Of a stretch of 64,000 nt of DNA, positions 59,419 to 64,000 are shown one piece after another (the first letter of the stretch is position 1; each line of letters begins with the position of its first letter). A program made the translations under genes and the position numbers. The stretch lies in contig NZ_CP026730.1 of NCBI RefSeq assembly GCF_003369795.1, positions 2,294,001 to 2,358,000 of the forward strand. Direction: 5' to 3'. The stretch is from Streptomyces sp. CB09001. Lineage in GTDB: Bacteria; Actinomycetota; Actinomycetes; Streptomycetales; Streptomycetaceae. The notes below the pieces were generated by a model, which made no database searches, was not told where the DNA came from, and worked only from the letters and a program-made list of their open reading frames with translations.

Positions 59419-62400
59419 TCAGTGCAGCGCGCCGACCGGCTCCTCCGGTTCGGCCGCGCCGACGAAGGTCCGCCACAGCCGCGCGTACCGTCCGTCGAGG
59501 GCCAGCAGTTCGTCGTGCGTGCCGTCCTCGGCGACCCGGCCGCCGTCCATGACGACGACCCGGTCCGCGCGGGCGGCCGTGGTCAGCCGGTGCGCGACGA
59601 CGAGCGTCGTACGGCGTCCCGCGATGCGGTCGGTGGCCTGGTTGACCTGGGCCTCGGTGGCCAGGTCCAGGGCCGCCGTCGCCTCGTCGAGGAGCAGTAC
59701 GTCCGGGTCGACCAGCTCGGCGCGGGCCAGCGCGATCAGCTGCCGCTGTCCGGCGGAGAGGTTGCGGCCCCGCTCGGCGACCTCGTGGAGGTAGCCGCCG
59801 GTGAGCGTGGCGATCATCTCGTGCGCGCCGACCGCCCGCGCCGCCGCCTCCACCTGGGCGTCGGTGGCGTCCGGACGGCCGTAGGCGATGGCGTCCCGGA
59901 CGGTGCCGGGGAAGAGGTACGCCTCCTGCGGGACGACGCCCAGCCGGTGCCGGTAGGAGGTGAGGTCGAGGGCGCGCAGGTCCCGCCCGTCGACGGTGAC
60001 CCGGCCGCCGGTCGGGTCGTAGAACCGGGCCACCAGCTTCACCAGGGTCGACTTGCCCGCGCCGGTCTCGCCGACGAAGGCGACGGTCTGCCCGGCCGGG
60101 ATGCGGAGGTCGATGCCGGTGAGGGCCGCCTCGGCCGCCTCGGCCGCGTCGTCGCCGCCGTAGGTGAAGTGCACGTCCTCGAAGGCGATCTCGCCGCGCA
60201 GCGCGGTGACCTCGGAGGGCTTGTCGGCGGCCCGGGTGGAGGTCGGCTCGCGCAGCAGTTCCTGGATGCGGCCCAGCGAGACGGACGCCTGCTGGTAGCC
60301 GTCGAAGACCTGGGAGAGCTGCTGGACCGGTGCGAAGAACAGGTCGATGTAGAGCAGGTACGCCACCAGCGCACCGGTCGTCAGCGTCGCGTCGTCGATC
60401 CGCGCCCCGCCCACGACCAGCACCGCCACGGCGGCGGCCGACGACAGCAGCTGCACGAACGGGAAGTAGACCGAGATCAGCCACTGTCCGCGGATGCGGG
60501 CCTGCCGGTAGCTGTCGCTGCGCTCGGCGAACCGCCGGCCGCCGTCCCGCTCGCGCCGGAAGGCCTGCACGATCCTGAGGCCCGCCACCGACTCCTGGAG
60601 GTCGGCGTTGACCGTGGAGACGCGCTCGCGGGCCAGTTCGTAGGCCTTCACGCTGGCCCTGCGGAAGAAGTACGTGGCGATGATCAGCGGCGGCAGGGTC
60701 GCGAAGACGATCAGGGCGAGCTGCACGTCGATCACCAGCAGGGCGACCATGATGCCGAAGAAGGTGACCACCGAGACGAAGGCGGTGACGAGTCCGGTCT
60801 GGAGGAACGTCGACAGCGCGTCCACGTCGGTCGTCATCCGGGTCATGATCCGGCCGGTCAGCTCGCGCTCGTAGTAGTCGAGGCCGAGCCGCTGGAGCTG
60901 GGCGAAGATCTTCAGGCGGAGCGAGTACAGGATCCGCTCGCCGGTCCGGCCGGTCATGCGGATCTCGCCGGTCTGCGCGCCCCACTGGGCGAGTACGGCG
61001 ACCAGGCCGAGCAGCGAGGACGCCCACACCGCGCCGAGGGCGACCTGGGTGACGCCGTCGTCGATGCCGTTGCGGATCAGCACCGGCAGCAGCAGGCCCA
61101 TGCCCGCGTCCACGGCCACCAGGGCGAGGCTGATCAGCAGCGGCGTGCGGAAGCCGCGCAGCAGGCGTCGCAGGCCGTAGGAGGACTCGGGGCGCACCGC
61201 CTGTGCCTCGTCGATGTCCGGGGTGCCGTTCGCCGGGGGCAGCGCGTCGACCTGGGCGAGCAGCTCCGGGGTGGCCGGGGTGCCGGCGAGCGCGGTGTCC
61301 TTGGGTGCGCGGTCGCCGGTCCACAGCCTGGGGGTGACCCCGCGCTCGGCGTCGAACTCGGCGTCCAGCTCGTCGCGTACGGAGGTGTCGGAGGTGTCCT
61401 CCGGCTTCTCGGCGGGGCGGGTGTGGCCGGGCGAGACGCCGCCCAGCTCGTCGGGGTCGGTGAGCAGGCGCCGGTAGAGGGCGGAGCGCTCCTGGAGCTC
61501 CTCGTGGGTGCCGAGGTCGGCGAGGCGGCCGCGGTCGAGGACGGCGATGCGGTCGGCGAGGCCGAGGGTGGAGCGGCGGTGGGCGATGAGCAGCGTGGTG
61601 CGGCCCCGCATGACCTGCTTCAGCGCCTCGTGGATCTCGTGCTCCACCCGGGCGTCCACGGCGGACGTGGCGTCGTCCAGGACCAGCAGCCGGGGGTCGG
61701 TGAGGATCGCCCGGGCGAGCGCGACGCGCTGGCGCTGGCCGCCGGAGAGGGTCAGCCCGTGCTCGCCGACGGTCGTGTCGTAGCCGTCGGGCAACTCCGT
61801 GATGAACCGGTGCGCCTGGGCGGCCCGGGCGGCGTCCTCGATCTCCTCGTCGGTGGCGTCCGGGCGGCCGTAGGCGATGTTGGCGCGGACGGTGTCGGAG
61901 AAGAGGAAGGAGTCCTCGGGCACCAGGCCGACGGCAGCCCGCAGCGAGTCCAGGGTCAGCTCGCGCACGTCGTGACCGCCGACCAGGACGGCGCCGCGGG
62001 TCACGTCGTAGAAGCGCGGCAGGAGCAGCGAGACGGTGGACTTGCCGGAACCGGAGGAGCCGACGACGGCGAGGGTCTCACCGGCCCGGATCTCGAAGGA
62101 GAGCCCGTCGAGGACGGGCCGCGGCTCCCCGTCGCCCGTGTCGTAGCCGAAGGCGACGTCGTCGAACTCGACGGTCGCGGGCGCGTCGGCCGGCAGGGTC
62201 TTCGTGCCGTCCTCGATGACCGGCTCGGTGTCGATCAGCTCCAGGACGCGCTCGGTGCCGGCCCGGGCCTGCTGGCCGACGGTGAGCACCATGGCGAGCA
62301 TCCGGACCGGGCCGACCAGCTGGGCGAGGTAGGTGGAGAAGGCGACGAAGGTGCCGAGGGTGATGTGCCCCCGGACGGCCAGCCAGCCGCCGAGGGCGAG

Positions 62401-63177
62401 CATGGCGACCTGGCCGAGGGCGGGGACGGCCTGGAGGGCCGGGGTGTAGGTGGCGTTCAGCCTGATCGTCCGCAGCCGCCCGGCGAAGAGCCTGCGCCCG
62501 ACCTCCCGGAGCTTCCCGGTCTCCTGCTCCTCCTGCCCGAAGCCCTTCACCACGCGTACGCCGCTCACCGAGCCGTCGACCACCCCGGCGACGGCGGCGG
62601 CCTGCGCCTGCGCGTACCAGGTGGCGGGGTGCAGCCGGGTGCGGCTGCGGCGGGCGATGAACCACAGGGCCGGCGCGACGGCGAGCGCGACCAGGGTCAG
62701 CGGCAGGGACAGCCACGCCATGATCACCAGGGAGATCAGGAAGAGCAGGACGTTCCCGATGGTCATCGGGAGCATGAAGAGCAGGCCCTGGATCAGCTGG
62801 AGGTCGCTGGTCGCCCGCCCGACGACCTGCCCCGTGGACAGCTCGTCCTGGCGTCTGCCGTCGAGCCGGGTGATCGTCCCGTACATGTCGGTCCGCAGGT
62901 CGTGCTGGACGTCGAGGGCGAGCCGGCCGCCGTAGTACCGGCGGATGTAGGTGAGGACGTAGACGACGGCCGCGGCGCCGATCAGGAGACCGGCCCAGAG
63001 GGCCATGTCCCTGGTCCTGTCGCCGATCACGTCGTCGATGATCACCTTGGTGATCAGGGGCACGAAGGCCATGACGGCCATGCCGCCCAGCGAGGCCCCG
63101 AGGGCGAGTACGACGTCCTTGGGGTTGCGCCAGGCGTACCCCGCCAGTCGTCGTACCCAGCCCCGTTGCGCGTCCAC
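59419..63177 (-). CDS. tandem ABC exporter, two TMD-NBD units in one polypeptide
   Basis: 1252 residues from the GTG at 63177 (GGAGGG 6 nt upstream); in-frame starts at 63207/63264 lack a site. Unit 1 (~1-590): six-helix exporter domain, Walker A VGSSGSGKST, LTLSGGQRQRV, Walker B LLVLDDATSAVD and LLIAHR. Unit 2 (~640-1252): second exporter domain, FVGETGAGKSTLV, NLSAGQRQLI, VLLLDEATAALD and LVVAHR. NBD1 has Asp in place of the catalytic Glu, and NBD2 has LSAGQ in place of LSGGQ. These fall in the same composite site, giving one degenerate and one active ATP site as in heterodimeric multidrug exporters. A charged ~50-residue linker joins the units. Confidence 0.92.
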   Translation of the reverse strand: MDAQRGWVRRLAGYAWRNPKDVVLALGASLGGMAVMAFVPLITKVIIDDVIGDRTRDMALWAGLLIGAAAVVYVLTYIRRYYGGRLALDVQHDLRTDMYGTITRLDGRRQDELSTGQVVGRATSDLQLIQGLLFMLPMTIGNVLLFLISLVIMAWLSLPLTLVALAVAPALWFIARRSRTRLHPATWYAQAQAAAVAGVVDGSVSGVRVVKGFGQEEQETGKLREVGRRLFAGRLRTIRLNATYTPALQAVPALGQVAMLALGGWLAVRGHITLGTFVAFSTYLAQLVGPVRMLAMVLTVGQQARAGTERVLELIDTEPVIEDGTKTLPADAPATVEFDDVAFGYDTGDGEPRPVLDGLSFEIRAGETLAVVGSSGSGKSTVSLLLPRFYDVTRGAVLVGGHDVRELTLDSLRAAVGLVPEDSFLFSDTVRANIAYGRPDATDEEIEDAARAAQAHRFITELPDGYDTTVGEHGLTLSGGQRQRVALARAILTDPRLLVLDDATSAVDARVEHEIHEALKQVMRGRTTLLIAHRRSTLGLADRIAVLDRGRLADLGTHEELQERSALYRRLLTDPDELGGVSPGHTRPAEKPEDTSDTSVRDELDAEFDAERGVTPRLWTGDRAPKDTALAGTPATPELLAQVDALPPANGTPDIDEAQAVRPESSYGLRRLLRGFRTPLLISLALVAVDAGMGLLLPVLIRNGIDDGVTQVALGAVWASSLLGLVAVLAQWGAQTGEIRMTGRTGERILYSLRLKIFAQLQRLGLDYYERELTGRIMTRMTTDVDALSTFLQTGLVTAFVSVVTFFGIMVALLVIDVQLALIVFATLPPLIIATYFFRRASVKAYELARERVSTVNADLQESVAGLRIVQAFRRERDGGRRFAERSDSYRQARIRGQWLISVYFPFVQLLSSAAAVAVLVVGGARIDDATLTTGALVAYLLYIDLFFAPVQQLSQVFDGYQQASVSLGRIQELLREPTSTRAADKPSEVTALRGEIAFEDVHFTYGGDDAAEAAEAALTGIDLRIPAGQTVAFVGETGAGKSTLVKLVARFYDPTGGRVTVDGRDLRALDLTSYRHRLGVVPQEAYLFPGTVRDAIAYGRPDATDAQVEAAARAVGAHEMIATLTGGYLHEVAERGRNLSAGQRQLIALARAELVDPDVLLLDEATAALDLATEAQVNQATDRIAGRRTTLVVAHRLTTAARADRVVVMDGGRVAEDGTHDELLALDGRYARLWRTFVGAAEPEEPVGALH

Positions 63178-63276
63178 GCCGTGCCCTCCGGTCGTCGTCC
63201 TGCTCACCTGATCTACCGGAAGGCACCAACGCCTGCGAGCGGGGATTTCATCCCGCCGCAACAATCGGCCGGGTGA

Positions 63277-64000
63277 TCAGACGCGGACGCGGAGCCCGAG
63301 GAGGCGGGTGGTCTGTACGGCGTTCTGGTTGTCGTCGCTGACGACCAGGGCCTCCAGGCGGCCCGCGGAGCGGCCCGTCACGGCCATCCCCTCGAAGTTG
63401 TCGAGGAGGGGGTTGGGCTGGGGCTGCTCGGCCGTGGCGCCGAGCGTGGGGCAGTCGGCGAGGTCGGCGAGGAGCCGCTTGTCCAGTGCGCTGCCGCCGC
63501 GGCCGGGCCGGTCGGCCAGCTGGAGGCGGACGGTGTTGCCGACACCGGCCGTGAAGCCGCGCTCCAGGACGAGGAGGCGCCCGTCGGGAGTCGCGGTGAC
63601 CTCGGAGACGCCGAGACCGGGGTCGGTCCGGTAGGTGTACTGGGCACCGAGCCGGAAGTCGCCGTGCCGCGTCCGCTGCCAGGTCTGGAAGCGGACCAGG
63701 TCGGCGGGGTCGCCGTCGAGCGGGTACTCCATGGAGGCGAGCAGGGTCCGGCCGCCGGGCAGGAGCGTGAGCCCCTCGAAGCTGCCGTTCGCCCGGGCGC
63801 GGCCCTCGGGAGCGGTGCGGAGGTCGTCCGGCACGGGCAGGCGGCCGAGCAGCTCGCCGGTGCGGGCGTAGCGGCGGACGGACGGCTCGGTCTCGGAGGA
63901 GACGAGGAACGTGCCGTCCCGGTCGGCGACCAGTCCTTCGGAGTCGAGCGCGGCGCCGTTCTCGTCGGCGAGCGTGATCACGCCGCGCGGCTTCAGGGTG
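63277..64000 (-). CDS. phytase-like esterase (PF13449 type), C-terminal part
   Basis: The frame runs off the right edge, so the N-terminus is missing; about 241 residues are visible. Beta-propeller-like repeats: ALDSEGLVADRDGTFLVSSE, PSVRRYARTGELLGRLPVPD, FEGLTLLPGGRTLLASMEYP, GVSEVTATPDGRLLVLERGF and a final NFEGMAVTG. The E-G-L/M pattern with flanking Gly and acidic residues fits the esterase-like activity of phytase family. Usually secreted; substrate unclear. Confidence 0.82.
   Translation of the reverse strand, partial: TLKPRGVITLADENGAALDSEGLVADRDGTFLVSSETEPSVRRYARTGELLGRLPVPDDLRTAPEGRARANGSFEGLTLLPGGRTLLASMEYPLDGDPADLVRFQTWQRTRHGDFRLGAQYTYRTDPGLGVSEVTATPDGRLLVLERGFTAGVGNTVRLQLADRPGRGGSALDKRLLADLADCPTLGATAEQPQPNPLLDNFEGMAVTGRSAGRLEALVVSDDNQNAVQTTRLLGLRVRV

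Noticed and set aside
59137..63276. 1379-codon open frame on the plus strand
   Set aside because: It is the reverse complement of the double ABC exporter, whose Walker, signature and H-loop motifs are intact. The plus frame is low-complexity (E/G/V/R-rich) with no domain.

Overview
The window is high-GC actinobacterial DNA with GC-rich third codon positions, GTG/TTG starts and many start-stop overlaps. The neighbouring chaplin and rodlin genes (chpA, chpD, rdlA, rdlB) place it in Streptomyces, close to the S. coelicolor-type chromosome arrangement. About 59 protein genes or remnants were found. No rRNA, tRNA or CRISPR array was seen.

Layout. 1-8.9 kb is an extracellular polysaccharide locus: O-antigen-ligase-like protein (cut by the left edge), MurJ-type flippase, polysaccharide deacetylase, GT4 glycosyltransferase, Wzz-like co-polymerase and CelD/BioF2-type acyltransferase on the + strand, then a GH26-like hydrolase and a divergent ATP-grasp enzyme. 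8.9-11.5 kb carries the amyloid surface proteins of aerial hyphae. 11.5-21.7 kb holds an acyl-CoA ligase behind two TetR-type operators, a vWA lipoprotein, an ABC-2 exporter whose ATPase is fused to a secreted S15-type hydrolase, a lipoprotein and mmsA. 22.4-26 kb has a small HTH protein, a GNAT enzyme and a copper operon (CsoR-type operator, copZ, copA). 26.6-30.4 kb has citrate synthase and RecD2.

30.4-37.9 kb is accessory: a Uma2 nuclease, an unknown protein, a WhiJ-type XRE/DUF397/ATPase triplet, an ankyrin-HEAT protein, an ArsR-AHSA1 fusion under nested palindromes, a deletion scar that joins two gene 3' ends, and an ECF41 sigma factor with its carboxymuconolactone-decarboxylase target. 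38-44.1 kb is a ribose-type operon (lacI, rbsA, an rbsC-rbsB fusion, rbsK, rbsD). 44.2-48.7 kb is a second, uncharacterised catabolic operon (isomerase, DUF993 aldolase-like protein, Gfo/Idh/MocA oxidoreductase) with a divergent LacI. 49.1-51.05 kb is a mobile-element graveyard: an IS5-type transposase split by a deleted group II intron, an inverted IS5 fragment and a truncated TnpB. It separates that locus from a hydroxypyruvate-isomerase-like gene that probably belonged to it.

51.8-64 kb: GNAT, EamA exporter with divergent LysR, Tat-exported GH3 hexosaminidase, lipoprotein, S37 aminopeptidase, small secreted protein, a 1252-residue double ABC exporter and a phytase-like esterase cut by the right edge.

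No single wholly new system can be proved from sequence alone. The best candidates for something undescribed are the hydrolase-ABC fusion exporter, the DUF993 sugar pathway, the RT-deleted intron inside a transposase gene, and a 666-nt gene-free stretch between copA and citrate synthase that may encode a small RNA or peptide.
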